A DNA stretch of 48,042 nucleotides from Deltaproteobacteria bacterium (GTDB lineage: Bacteria; Desulfobacterota; Binatia; HRBIN30). This document shows, one piece after another, positions 32,332 through 42,105 of this stretch. The notes below the pieces were generated by a model. It saw nothing but the letters and a program-made list of their open reading frames with translations. It had not been told where the DNA came from and searched no databases. The position numbers and the translations under genes were made by a program. The first letter of the stretch is position 1. Every line of letters starts with the position of its first letter. The stretch lies in the NCBI GenBank assembly GCA_017860575.1, contig JAGDMS010000003.1, positions 1 to 48,042 of the forward strand, written 5' to 3'.

Positions 32332-35022
32332 ATGTCGCGCAAACGTGTACACGAGCTCGCAAAAGATTACGGGATCGAGGCCAAGGGCTTCCTCGAGAAA
32401 CTGGAGAAGCTGGGCATCCGCGGCAAGCGGTCGCAGAGCGCGTTGACCGACGACGAAGTCGACCGGATCAGAGCGGAGCTTGCGCCCGACGAGAAACCGT
32501 CCATCGCGGTCGGCGATGAGCGCGTCGTCCAAGAGACCGAAGGCCAGACCGTGGTAGAACGCCGTGTGCGCACCAACGTCATTCGCCGGCGCACCACCCG
32601 CACCGAGGTCCCGCACGTACCGGAAAGTTCGCTGCCGATCGAGCCGCTGCCGGCACCGAGCGAGGCATTCGAATCCTTCGAGTCCTTCGCGATGCCGGAG
32701 CCGCTCCCGGAAGCCTTTCCGGAACCGGCACGGCCCACGACGCCGCCAGTGTCTGCAAGGGTGACGGCACCGGCCGCGGAAGCCGTTGTCGAAGCGGTAC
32801 GGCCCGCGCCCGAGCCGCCTCCTCCGCCACCGCCCCCCCCAGCTCCGGTTGCCGCACCGCCACCGCCCGCAGCCGCCCAGCCCCCTCCAGGACCGCCCGC
32901 GATCCAGGAGATGCGCGGACCGCGCGTCCTGGGCAGAATCGATTTGCGGAAACTGGAACCGCCTGCGCCGGCGGCACGCCGCGAGGCGGCGACAGAAGCC
33001 GGTCGGGAGCGACCGCGGCGCGAGGCCGCTGCCGGACCCGAGGTGGCGGCGCCGGTGGAATCGGAGGAAGGGAAGCCGAAGAAGAAGAAACGCCGTGTCA
33101 TCCGCAAACCGGAGCTCGCGGAGCTCAGCGAGCAGGATCGGCGCCGCTCGAAGCTGCCGCGCAAGAAGAAAGCCTTGCCCGGCAAGGAACAGAAAAAGAC
33201 GGAAATCACCACGCCGCGAGCCAGTAAGCGCGTGGTGCGCATCTCGGAAGTCATCACCGTCGGCGAACTTGCCAAGGCGATGGGTGTCAAGGCTGGGGAA
33301 ATCATCAGGAAGTTGATGGACTCCGGCATGATGGCCACCATCAACCAGGTCCTCGATTTCGATACCGCCAGCCTGATCGCCGCAGACTTCGAGTACAACG
33401 TCGAAAATGTCGCTTTTGACGCCGAATCGGCCCTCGAAGAAGGCCATGAGGTCCAGGCGGACGAAGCCATGCAGTCCCGACCACCCGTCGTCACGATCAT
33501 GGGCCATGTTGATCACGGGAAAACGTCCCTGCTCGATGCCGTGCGGCGGACCAATGTCACGGCCCAGGAGGCGGGCGGCATCACGCAGCACATCGGCGCG
33601 TACAGCGTGGACGTGCACGGCAAGCAGGTCACTTTCCTCGATACCCCTGGTCACGAGGCGTTTACCGCCATGCGCGCCCGCGGGGCGAAAGTCACCGACG
33701 TCGTCGTCCTCGTGGTTGCGGCCGATGACGGGGTAATGCCGCAGACCGTCGAGGCCATCAACCATGCGCGCGCGGCAAACGTGCCGATCATCGTCGCCAT
33801 CAACAAAATCGATAAGCCGGAGGCCAATCTCGAGCGGATCAGGCAGAATCTCGCCGACTACGGACTGGTATGCGAAGAGTGGGGCGGCGATACGATCTGC
33901 GTGCCGGTATCGGCCAAGACCAAAGAGGGGATCCCACACCTCTTGGAGATGCTGCTCCTGCAGGCCGACGTCCTTGAACTGAAGGCCAATCCGGACAAAC
34001 TCGCCCGCGGCACGATCGTCGAGGCGAAGCTGGACCGCGGCCGGGGCCCGGTCGCAACCGTCCTGGTGCAGGAAGGAACGCTCAAAGTGGGCGATCCGTT
34101 CGTGTGCGGCGGCAACTACGGCCGCGTGCGCGCGATGGTCGATGACAAAGGGCGCAAGGTCGAGGTCGCCGGCCCAGCGAAGCCGGTTGAAATTCTCGGG
34201 TTGCAAGGCGTACCGGAAGCCGGCAATCCCTTCGTCGCGGTGGGCGACGAGGCCACCGCGCGGCAGGTGGCCGAGCACCGCCGCGGCAAACAGCGCGAGG
34301 CCAGCTTGGTAAAGACGGCCAAGGTCTCCTTGGAGGATCTCTACCATCAAATCCAAGCGGGCGACATCAAGGAGCTCCGCGTCGTGGTCAAAGCCGACGT
34401 GCAAGGCTCGGTGGAGGCCTTGAGCGAAGCACTCAGCCGGCTCTCCACGGACGAGGTGCGGCTCAACGTCCTGCATGCCTCTGTCGGCGGCATTACCGAG
34501 AGCGACGTGCTGCTTGCCTCCGCGTCGAACGCGGTCGTCATCGGCTTCAACGTGCGCCCGGAGTCGAAAGCGACCGAGGTCGCGGAACGGGAGGGGGTCG
34601 ACATCCGGCTCTATACCGTGATCTACGATGCCTTGAATGACGTCCGTGACGCCATGGAGGGCCTGCTCGAACCCACGGTCCGTGAGAAGACCGTTGGGCG
34701 CGCGGAGGTGCGGCAGGTGTTCAGCGTACCCGGCGTCGGGGTCGTGGCCGGCTCGTTCGTCCTCGACGGCAAAATCACACGCAATGCGGCGGCCCGGCTG
34801 GTCCGGGACCACGTCGTCGTTTACACCGGCAAGATCGCCAGCCTGCGGCGCTTCAAGGAAGACGCCCGTGAGGTGCTGTCAGGGTATGAATGCGGCATCG
34901 GGCTGGAGAACTTCCAGGATGCCAAGGTCGGTGACGTCATCGAGGCGTATGAAACCGAACGCGTGGCACGCAGACTGACGCCATCCAGTGGCAAGACCGC
35001 GGCCGCCGAGCGCCGCGTCTAG
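32332..35022 (+). CDS. infB: Translation initiation factor IF-2
   Basis: An 896-residue GTPase that places fMet-tRNA in the ribosomal P site. The N-terminal IF2N domain ([20 protein letters not shown]) is followed by a long disordered region (about residues 60-290), very rich in Pro, Ala, Glu and Lys and including an almost uninterrupted polyproline run near residue 163-175. A second IF2N domain follows ([20 protein letters not shown]). The G domain shows G1 GHVDHGKTS near residue 391, G3 DTPGHEAF, G4 NKID and G5 SAK, then domains II-IV. Thirteen bases separate it from ylxR. The polyproline run may need EF-P for translation. Confidence 0.97.
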   Translation: MSRKRVHELAKDYGIEAKGFLEKLEKLGIRGKRSQSALTDDEVDRIRAELAPDEKPSIAVGDERVVQETEGQTVVERRVRTNVIRRRTTRTEVPHVPESSLPIEPLPAPSEAFESFESFAMPEPLPEAFPEPARPTTPPVSARVTAPAAEAVVEAVRPAPEPPPPPPPPPAPVAAPPPPAAAQPPPGPPAIQEMRGPRVLGRIDLRKLEPPAPAARREAATEAGRERPRREAAAGPEVAAPVESEEGKPKKKKRRVIRKPELAELSEQDRRRSKLPRKKKALPGKEQKKTEITTPRASKRVVRISEVITVGELAKAMGVKAGEIIRKLMDSGMMATINQVLDFDTASLIAADFEYNVENVAFDAESALEEGHEVQADEAMQSRPPVVTIMGHVDHGKTSLLDAVRRTNVTAQEAGGITQHIGAYSVDVHGKQVTFLDTPGHEAFTAMRARGAKVTDVVVLVVAADDGVMPQTVEAINHARAANVPIIVAINKIDKPEANLERIRQNLADYGLVCEEWGGDTICVPVSAKTKEGIPHLLEMLLLQADVLELKANPDKLARGTIVEAKLDRGRGPVATVLVQEGTLKVGDPFVCGGNYGRVRAMVDDKGRKVEVAGPAKPVEILGLQGVPEAGNPFVAVGDEATARQVAEHRRGKQREASLVKTAKVSLEDLYHQIQAGDIKELRVVVKADVQGSVEALSEALSRLSTDEVRLNVLHASVGGITESDVLLASASNAVVIGFNVRPESKATEVAEREGVDIRLYTVIYDALNDVRDAMEGLLEPTVREKTVGRAEVRQVFSVPGVGVVAGSFVLDGKITRNAAARLVRDHVVVYTGKIASLRRFKEDAREVLSGYECGIGLENFQDAKVGDVIEAYETERVARRLTPSSGKTAAAERRV

Positions 35023-35153
35023 GTGGGGCCGCAAATATGCGCGCGGGAACCAGGCGGAGCCGCCGTGTACGCAGCGGCAAAATGACCGCCCGCCGCCGCA
35101 TAAACCGCTGCCTGGTTGGGTGAGCAGCGCGCGGGGCACGCTCACGCACGAGG

Positions 35154-35450
35154 ATGGCAGCCGTGGTGATTGGCGTTCTCAAGCTGACCCTGTTCCTGCC
35201 GGAAAACCATTCGCTCAAAGGCAAGCGCGGTGTTATCAAAAAAATCAAAGCCCGGGTGGCCAACAGCTTCAATGTGTCGATTGCGGAGTGCGACGACCAT
35301 GACCTCTGGCAGCGCGCGGTACTTGGAATCTGCCAGGTGGGGAACGATGTCCCATATGTCGACGGCGCACTACGGCAGGTCGTGCGGTTCATCGACGACA
35401 TGCAGGTGGCGGAACTGGGAGAGGAGCGCTTCGAGGTCCTTCACTGCTAG
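35154..35450 (+). CDS. ylxP: YlxP family protein (DUF503)
   Basis: A 98-residue protein of the DUF503/YlxP family, commonly found between infB and rbfA and linked to ribosome assembly, but without an established mechanism. The conserved VIGVLKLTLFLPENHSLKGK and KKIKARVANSFNVSIAECDD are clear, followed by the usual QVGNDVPYVDGALRQVVRFI. The ATG at 35154 has ACGAGG upstream. The 131-base gap after infB carries inverted blocks AACCAGGC/GCCTGGTT about 60 bases apart, a possible RNA structure between the two genes. Confidence 0.92.
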   Translation: MAAVVIGVLKLTLFLPENHSLKGKRGVIKKIKARVANSFNVSIAECDDHDLWQRAVLGICQVGNDVPYVDGALRQVVRFIDDMQVAELGEERFEVLHC

Positions 35451-35516
35451 ACAGGGGGAACGCGTGCCGGGCGTCCGTCCGCCGTTTGGGCAGGCTCCCC
35501 GCATGATGGTCGTGCC

Positions 35517-35870
35517 ATGACCGTGCGGCGGGCGGAACGGGTTGCGGAGGCCGTGCGCGAGGTCATTGCGGACTTGCTCCTGCGCGATATCAAGGACCCT
35601 CGCATCGGCATGGTCACGCTGACGACGGTTGAGTTGACTGACGACCTCAAGCACGCGAAGGTTTATTTCAGTTGTGTCGGCGACGCGGCCGCACGGCAGC
35701 GGTCGCTCGATGGGTTGCACAGCGCCGCCGGGTTCATCCGGGCGCAGGTCACACGTCGGCTGCAGTTGCGGTATGCGCCCGAGATGCTCTTTTACTTCGA
35801 CCCCACGCTTGAAGTCGCAGACCGGCTGGCGAGCTTGCTGAAGGCCGCCACAGAGAAGGACCCCGGGTGA
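35517..35870 (+). CDS. rbfA: Ribosome-binding factor A
   Basis: A 117-residue KH-fold protein needed for 16S rRNA 5' end maturation and cold adaptation. The N-terminal RRAERVAEAVREVIADLLLR, the central KDPRIGMVTLTTVELTDDLK and KVYFSCVGD are typical, and the C-terminal half holds SAAGFIRAQVTRRLQLRYAP and LFYFDPTLE. The length is normal. The ATG at 35517 lacks a strong ribosome site. It ends three bases before the truB ATG, so the two are probably translated together. Confidence 0.95.
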   Translation: MTVRRAERVAEAVREVIADLLLRDIKDPRIGMVTLTTVELTDDLKHAKVYFSCVGDAAARQRSLDGLHSAAGFIRAQVTRRLQLRYAPEMLFYFDPTLEVADRLASLLKAATEKDPG

Positions 35871-35873
35871 ACG

Positions 35874-36758
35874 ATGCGCTGGGATGGCATCCTGATCATC
35901 GACAAGCCGGAAGGCGTCACGTCGACCGACGTGGTGCGGGCGGTCAAACGGCGCCTCACGAGCAAGACCGGCCACCTGGGCACGCTCGACCCGTTTGCCA
36001 GCGGCGTCCTGCCGGTGTGCGTGGGCGACGGCACCAAAATCGCCCAGTTCCTCAACGTTGCCGACAAAGAGTACACCGGGATCATCGGGCTTGGCGAAGA
36101 AACGGATACCGGTGACCCAACCGGACGGGTCACCATCACGGCGCCCGTGCCCCCAATCACCGCCGAGCAGTTGGCGGAAACGGCCCGGCAGTTCCATGGT
36201 GAACTGCTGCAAACGCCACCGATGTACTCTGCACTGAAGCATCACGGGGTGCGGCTGTATACGCTGGCACGGCAAGGCATCGAGATCGACCGCCACCCCC
36301 GGCGTGTCCAGGTTGCGCGCCTCGAACTGCACCACGAAAGTGCTGTGCGCATCGCCTTCTCCGTGTCGTGCTCGAAGGGAACGTACGTCCGCGTCCTCGC
36401 CCAACAGATCGGCGTCGCGCTTGGCACGGTGGCGCACCTGCAGGTTTTGCGCCGGACACGCTTCGGCCCGTTCCATCTGCAACAGGCGATCGGATTGGAC
36501 GCACTCGACGGTACGGAGTTGCCCGTATTGCGCTTGCCGCAAGCACTCCCCCAGTTGCGGGAAATCCGCATTGATGCCGCGGTTGCGGAACGCGCCCGAC
36601 AAGGGTACGAACCCGTGTTGGGAACCATTGCGTCGCCCGGCCGCGAAGAGACGGTGAAGCTGGTGGGGCCTGATGGCGAACTGGCGGCGGTCGTGGTTGC
36701 GGATCGGTTCGGGCGATGGCGATTCGGACGAGTGTTCCCGGCGCGGGGTTCAGCATGA
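35874..36758 (+). CDS. truB: tRNA pseudouridine-55 synthase TruB
   Basis: A 294-residue enzyme that isomerises U55 in the T-loop of tRNAs. The start WDGILIIDKPEGVTSTDVV and the catalytic motif TGHLGTLDPFASGVLPVCVG, with nucleophile Asp39, are diagnostic. Further motifs are the Tyr loop KEYTGIIGLGEETDTGDPTG, QTPPMYSALKHHGVRLYTLA and VSCSKGTYVRVLAQQIG. The C-terminal PUA-like region is present but divergent. It is spaced three bases from rbfA. The stop overlaps the ATG of the VKOR-DsbA gene (ATGA), which is an unusual extension of this operon. Confidence 0.97.
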   Translation: MRWDGILIIDKPEGVTSTDVVRAVKRRLTSKTGHLGTLDPFASGVLPVCVGDGTKIAQFLNVADKEYTGIIGLGEETDTGDPTGRVTITAPVPPITAEQLAETARQFHGELLQTPPMYSALKHHGVRLYTLARQGIEIDRHPRRVQVARLELHHESAVRIAFSVSCSKGTYVRVLAQQIGVALGTVAHLQVLRRTRFGPFHLQQAIGLDALDGTELPVLRLPQALPQLREIRIDAAVAERARQGYEPVLGTIASPGREETVKLVGPDGELAAVVVADRFGRWRFGRVFPARGSA

Positions 36759-37957
36759 CGGCGCGCCCGAAGCACGTGCTCCCGGTTCTCATCCTCGGCG
36801 GCGTCGGGTTAGGCATCAGTATTGTTACGGAGGTGGTCCATTCCAGACTGGCCACCAACCCCGGCTACACCAGCTTTTGCAACATCAGCGCCAACGTCAA
36901 CTGCGACGTCGTCATGGGGAGCCGGCATGCACTCTTGGCGGGCGTCTCCGTGTCGCTCTGGGCCATCGTGTATTATCTGACGCTCGCAGCCGTAACCGTG
37001 GCACTCGCCCGTGCGACGCGCGCGCAGCTTCGCGAGAAGCTGGCGCTGGCGCTGGTCCTATTGGCGGCGTGGGGTCTCCTCTTTTCACTCTACATGGCCG
37101 CCATCGCATTCGGCGTGCTGCACGCCGTGTGCGCGTTATGTGGGGGGTTGTACCTCGTCAACATTGCAATGTTCCCAGCGGCATGGCGTTTGCGCGCCCA
37201 GGTGCGGCTGCAGAGTCGTCGCCAGGCCGCCGCGCAGGCGGGACGCGAACGCCTGGTGCTGATTGCCGGCGTGGCGATCGCGGTGATCGTGCTCGCAATC
37301 GGTAGTTGGGAAGTATTCGGCCGCGGCATGCGCCAAGCGGACATTGCCACCATCAAGCGATTGCGGCCGGATTTTTACCGCTGGTACGTGGCCCAGCCGA
37401 TTGTGCAGGTGCCGCGCGATGGCGGGCATGCGCGCGGCAACGCGGATGCGCCGGTGACCATCGTGGCGTTCTCAGATTTCGAGTGCGGCCACTGCGCCAA
37501 CTTCCACCGTAGCCTCGACAGCACTCTGCGGCGTTTGGGTCCGGGCATTCGCGTCGTCTTCCACCATTTCCCTCTGGACTCGGCATGCAATCAGAAATTG
37601 CATGCGCGTTTCCACCCGCAGGCGTGCCTCGCCGCCGTCGCAGCGGAGTGCGCGGCCGAGCAGGAAAAGTTTTGGCAGTACCACGACATTCTATTCGACA
37701 ATCAACAACACCTCGATCGCCCGTCGCTGATTACGTACGCCACCCGACTGGGATTGGATGGCCCGCGTTTCAGCGCCTGCTTGGACAGTCCGGCGTCGCT
37801 GGCGCGGGTACAGGCGGACATCGCCACCGGCGTCAGTCTCGGCATCGACTCCACCCCCACCGTGTTCATCAACGGCCGCTTGATCAAAGGGACACTCGAG
37901 CCCGATCTGCTCAGCGACGCGGTGACGCTGGCGGGCGCACCGGCACACTCCCAGTGA
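36755..37957 (+). CDS. VKOR-DsbA fusion, disulfide-bond-forming enzyme
   Basis: A 400-residue protein. An N-terminal VKOR domain of four to five membrane segments carries the loop cysteines of CNISANVNCDVV and the CxxC pair C126/C129 (VCALCG). After a further membrane segment (RLVLIAGVAIAVIVLAIGSW) comes a periplasmic thioredoxin/DsbA-like domain with C244-G-H-C247 (DFECGHCANFH) and the cis-Pro loop GIDSTPTVFINGRLIKG. VKOR passes electrons from DsbA-type oxidases to quinone, so the fusion holds both parts of an oxidative folding pathway. The ATG at 36755 lies within the truB stop (ATGA). A GC-rich stem-loop directly downstream ends the operon. Confidence 0.92.
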   Translation: MTARPKHVLPVLILGGVGLGISIVTEVVHSRLATNPGYTSFCNISANVNCDVVMGSRHALLAGVSVSLWAIVYYLTLAAVTVALARATRAQLREKLALALVLLAAWGLLFSLYMAAIAFGVLHAVCALCGGLYLVNIAMFPAAWRLRAQVRLQSRRQAAAQAGRERLVLIAGVAIAVIVLAIGSWEVFGRGMRQADIATIKRLRPDFYRWYVAQPIVQVPRDGGHARGNADAPVTIVAFSDFECGHCANFHRSLDSTLRRLGPGIRVVFHHFPLDSACNQKLHARFHPQACLAAVAAECAAEQEKFWQYHDILFDNQQHLDRPSLITYATRLGLDGPRFSACLDSPASLARVQADIATGVSLGIDSTPTVFINGRLIKGTLEPDLLSDAVTLAGAPAHSQ

Positions 37958-37961
37958 AACC

Positions 37962-37985
37962 GCACCCGCGCCGCGGCGCGGGTGC
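37962..37985 (+). terminator. GC-rich stem-loop after the VKOR-DsbA gene
   Basis: A perfect 24-base palindrome (arms GCACCCGCGCCG and CGGCGCGGGTGC) begins four bases after the stop codon. It lacks a T-run, so it could be a factor-assisted terminator or a 3' stability stem closing the rimP-to-truB operon. Confidence 0.6.
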
Positions 37986-38148
37986 ATCAGCATTCGTGCC
38001 AAGCGTCACGACTCGGAGTTTTCGCGCCGCACCCGCCTTTGGTTCGCGCCACCTCCACCGTGAACGGCGTGCGCGACCCGTCGCGATCACGCAGACGCAT
38101 GGCTTTTCAGCGACTTAGCGGGACGCCGGCGGATGGCACCATTTGCTC

Positions 38149-38165
38149 ATATCGTGGCACGATAT
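38149..38165. promoter_or_regulatory. 17-base palindrome, possible operator
   Basis: The perfect inverted repeat ATATCGTG-G-CACGATAT is AT-rich against a GC-rich background. It lies 60 bases upstream of the putative dnaA -35 box and about 190 bases after the VKOR-DsbA stop. It has the size and symmetry of a dimeric repressor site; the protein that binds it is unknown. Confidence 0.5.
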
Positions 38166-38224
38166 AACGGTCGACGCCGATGTGTGCGGAAACTCAGCAC
38201 AAGCACCACGACGCGAAAAGTTCC

Positions 38225-38254
38225 TTGACAGTACCGAGAGCCCTCCACTATGAG
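38225..38254 (+). promoter_or_regulatory. Candidate sigma-70 promoter for dnaA
   Basis: TTGACA (38225-38230) is a consensus -35 box; TATGAG (38249-38254) at 18-base spacing is a partial -10. A hairpin GCCCTC-CACTAT-GAGGGC (38240-38257) overlaps the -10. The start codon of dnaA is about 240 bases downstream, leaving a long leader that contains the DnaA box. Confidence 0.45.
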
Positions 38255-38430
38255 GGCCCCGCTCTCAGTGATTTTTCCGAACTCTTGAATCGCGATGACT
38301 CTTGTTGGCTGCGCGCGTTGCCTTCCCGAAGCGGAGGGGCGGGCAGGTATTCGGTGGGAGGCTGTGTACGGCGGTGTGGAGGACGGATGGAAGTGGTGCG
38401 GCGGCGGTGACTTACCGCGTTGTCCCCAGG

Positions 38431-38439
38431 TGTGGATAA
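38431..38439 (-). promoter_or_regulatory. Consensus DnaA box upstream of dnaA
   Basis: TGTGGATAA on the plus strand is the exact complement of the consensus box TTATCCACA. It stands 59 bases before the dnaA ATG and downstream of the candidate promoter, which suits autorepression of dnaA. Confidence 0.8.
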
Positions 38440-38497
38440 CCACCGCGCGCAGCCAACAGGACTTTTGACCTGAACTCTCGGAGGGGGGCGGCGATTG

Positions 38498-39829
38498 ATG
38501 CAGGCCGAGTGGTTGGAAGCTTTGCCGCAGCTGCGGCAGCTTGTTGGCGAGAGGAATTTTGCAACTTGGATCGAACCGATTCGGTGTGCCGACGATGCCA
38601 ACGGGTTCGTCCTCGAAGTGAGTAGCCGGTTCTTTCAGGAATGGGTCACGCGTCACTTCCTACCGATCATTCGCCAGGTGCTGACCCGTCGTGACGGTAC
38701 CACGCCTGGCATCCGGCTGGTCGTCGCCGCAGACCACGCAGCGCACACCGCACACGGTCGCAAGCCGGGAACGGTGCCGGCACGACCAGCCGCGCCCCGC
38801 GGTCCCCGCATCGGGCGTTTGGTCGCAGATTACACGTTCGACACGTTCGTCGTCGGTCAAGCCAACGAGGTCGCCTATCGGGCGGCGCGGTCGGTGGCGG
38901 AGACACCGGGGCGCCGGTTCAACCCATTGTTCGTGTGGGGCGGCGTTGGCCTCGGGAAGACACACCTCATCAACGCGGTGGCCCATGAGTTGCTCACGCA
39001 GCGCCCCCGCCGACGCCTGGCCTGCCTGGCCGCCGAGGCTTTCATGAACAGCCTCATCGGCGCCCTTCGCCAAGACCAGATGGCGGCATTCCGTGACGGC
39101 TTCCGCGCCGTCGACGTGTTGATTCTTGACGACGTGCAATTCCTCGCCGGCAAGGAACGGACCCAGGAGGAATTTTTCCATACTTTCAATGCGCTGCATT
39201 CCGCCGGCCATCAGATCGTGCTCACCTCGGACAAGCCGCCGCATGCCATCGCGGAACTCGAACAGCGCCTGCGCAGCCGCTTCGAAGGCGGGCTGATCGT
39301 GGACATCCACCCGCCCACCCCCGAGATGCGCATCGCGATTGTCACCCAGAAAGCCGCCATGCACGGCGTACCTCTGCCCCGCGACGTGGCCGCGCTTGTA
39401 GCCCAGCGTAGCGGTCCGAGTGTTCGTGAACTGGAAGGCGCGCTGACCCGCGTCCTGGCCACGGCGGCGTTACGCGGGGTACCACTCGAAGCCGCGTTGG
39501 TGGAGCGTCTGCTCGCACCGATTGCGCCCCTATCCAGCTTGCTCTCCGTCGAAGCCATTCAGGAGAAGGTGAGCCAACATTTTCAGGTATCGGTGAGCGA
39601 CCTCAAGTCGCATCGGCGCGACCGTGCCGTGACATTTGCCCGCCAGGTCGCCATGTATCTGAGCCGGACCATTGCCGAGGTCTCCTTTCCCTGCATCGCC
39701 GAGAAATTCGGCGGCCGCGACCACTCCACCGTGATGCACGCCGTGCGCGCGGTCGAGGACAAGCGCAAGCAGGATCCGCACACGGGGAATCTGCTCCTTA
39801 CCCTGGAGACCGAACTGCGTAGCCACTAG
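38498..39829 (+). CDS. dnaA: Chromosomal replication initiator DnaA
   Basis: A 443-residue protein with all four DnaA domains. Domain I is [15 protein letters not shown]; domain II is a short Ala/Pro/Arg linker. AAA+ domain III begins [19 protein letters not shown], with Walker [10 protein letters not shown] near residue 148, Walker [15 protein letters not shown] and sensor [17 protein letters not shown]-binding domain IV has the DnaA signature [18 protein letters not shown]. The ATG at 38498 is preferred over an adjacent TTG; GGAGGGGGG lies upstream. No dnaN or recF follows, and groES-groEL are the downstream neighbours. It is full length and looks functional, although a second dnaA elsewhere in the genome cannot be excluded. 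Confidence 0.95.
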   Translation: MQAEWLEALPQLRQLVGERNFATWIEPIRCADDANGFVLEVSSRFFQEWVTRHFLPIIRQVLTRRDGTTPGIRLVVAADHAAHTAHGRKPGTVPARPAAPRGPRIGRLVADYTFDTFVVGQANEVAYRAARSVAETPGRRFNPLFVWGGVGLGKTHLINAVAHELLTQRPRRRLACLAAEAFMNSLIGALRQDQMAAFRDGFRAVDVLILDDVQFLAGKERTQEEFFHTFNALHSAGHQIVLTSDKPPHAIAELEQRLRSRFEGGLIVDIHPPTPEMRIAIVTQKAAMHGVPLPRDVAALVAQRSGPSVRELEGALTRVLATAALRGVPLEAALVERLLAPIAPLSSLLSVEAIQEKVSQHFQVSVSDLKSHRRDRAVTFARQVAMYLSRTIAEVSFPCIAEKFGGRDHSTVMHAVRAVEDKRKQDPHTGNLLLTLETELRSH

Positions 39830-39877
39830 CAAGCGGCGGGTTCCCTCGGCGAGGCGAGCCCGCCATTGCGGTCCCCG

Positions 39878-39904
39878 GCCGCGCCACTCGGCCAGTGGCG
39901 CGGC
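39878..39904 (+). terminator. Stem-loop after dnaA
   Basis: Perfect 11-base arms GCCGCGCCACT (39878-39888) and AGTGGCGCGGC (39894-39904) enclose a 5-base loop, 49 bases after the dnaA stop. There is no T-run. It probably separates dnaA from the groESL transcript. Confidence 0.65.
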
Positions 39905-39945
39905 ACGGATGCGTTTCGCCACCCAAAATTCTGTTCCCACGGCCC

Positions 39946-39973
39946 TTGACTGCCCGAGTTCGGTGGTTACTTT
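39946..39973 (+). promoter_or_regulatory. Candidate groESL promoter
   Basis: CCCTTGACT resembles both a sigma-70 -35 (TTGACT) and the heat-shock sigma-32 -35 core CTTGA. TACTTT follows after 16 bases. The groES start is about 63 bases downstream. No CIRCE inverted repeat is present in this gap, so HrcA control is not supported. Confidence 0.35.
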
Positions 39974-40035
39974 GCCGCCGGCTTGAGCGTTTCCGCTTAG
40001 CCCTTCAAAACCATTTCTCGGAGGAGGTTGGCAGC

Positions 40036-40326
40036 ATGAAGATTCGGCCGCTGCAAGATCGTGTCATCGTGCAACGAATCGAAGAAGAAGAGAAAACGAA
40101 AGGTGGAATCATCATTCCCGACACCGCGAAGGAAAAGCCCCAAGAGGGGAAGGTAATCGCCGTCGGCAAAGGCAAGGTCAGCGACGAGGGCAAGGTGATG
40201 CCTTTGAGCGTGAAAGCGGGAGACAAAATCCTCTTCGGCAAATACGCCGGCACCGAGGTGAAGTTGGAAGGCAAGGATTACTTGATCATGCGCGAGGACG
40301 ACATCCTCGGCGTGGTGGAAGGATAA
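40036..40326 (+). CDS. groES: Co-chaperonin GroES
   Basis: A 96-residue protein that forms the heptameric lid of the GroEL chamber. The start [20 protein letters not shown], the mobile loop [20 protein letters not shown], the roof loop and the C-terminal [17 protein letters not shown] are typical. An open frame extends upstream to 39895, but the ATG at 40036 follows GGAGGAGG and matches the family start. It lies 15 bases before groEL in a bicistronic operon. Confidence 0.98.
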   Translation: MKIRPLQDRVIVQRIEEEEKTKGGIIIPDTAKEKPQEGKVIAVGKGKVSDEGKVMPLSVKAGDKILFGKYAGTEVKLEGKDYLIMREDDILGVVEG

Positions 40327-41961
<1,635 letters not shown>

Positions 41962-41990
41962 GCCCTTTGCCATCAGTGACGGGCGGTCAA

Positions 41991-42030
41991 CGGCCCGGTC
42001 TCAAGTACGAGACCGGGCCGTTGCTTTTTT
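41991..42030 (+). terminator. Intrinsic terminator of groESL
   Basis: Perfect 12-base arms CGGCCCGGTCTC (41991-42002) and GAGACCGGGCCG (42009-42020) enclose AAGTAC and are followed by TTGCTTTTTT. This is the clearest factor-independent terminator in the window. Confidence 0.95.
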
Positions 42031-42105
42031 GGTGCACCGACGCACAGTTCCGCCGCTGCAGGCGATTGACAAAGGTCGGCGGGAGGGCGAAAAAGGCCTA
42101 CACTC

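Larger units (their letters stand above)
37958..38497 (+). other. 540-base intergenic regulatory region before dnaA
   Basis: There is no convincing gene here; a 76-codon open frame at 38180-38410 lacks a ribosome site and coding character. The region holds, in order, a stem-loop ending the truB operon, a 17-base palindrome, a TTGACA-type promoter overlapping a small hairpin and one perfect DnaA box. It probably controls dnaA. Only one consensus DnaA box is visible, so I do not call a replication origin. Confidence 0.7.

Noticed and set aside
31921..34812. Minus-strand open frame of 963 codons
   Set aside because: It lies entirely antisense to nusA/ylxR/infB, which carry unmistakable conserved motifs. 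Its composition is that of a shadow frame in GC-rich DNA.
38180..38410. 76-codon open frame before dnaA
   Set aside because: No ribosome site and no coding character; it overlaps the promoter and hairpin.
37958..38497. Chromosomal origin oriC upstream of dnaA
   Set aside because: Only one consensus DnaA box and no AT-rich unwinding stretch were found; a cluster of boxes would be needed.
39830..40035. CIRCE element upstream of groES
   Set aside because: No TTAGCACTC/GAGTGCTAA inverted repeat is present; only a weak promoter candidate is seen.
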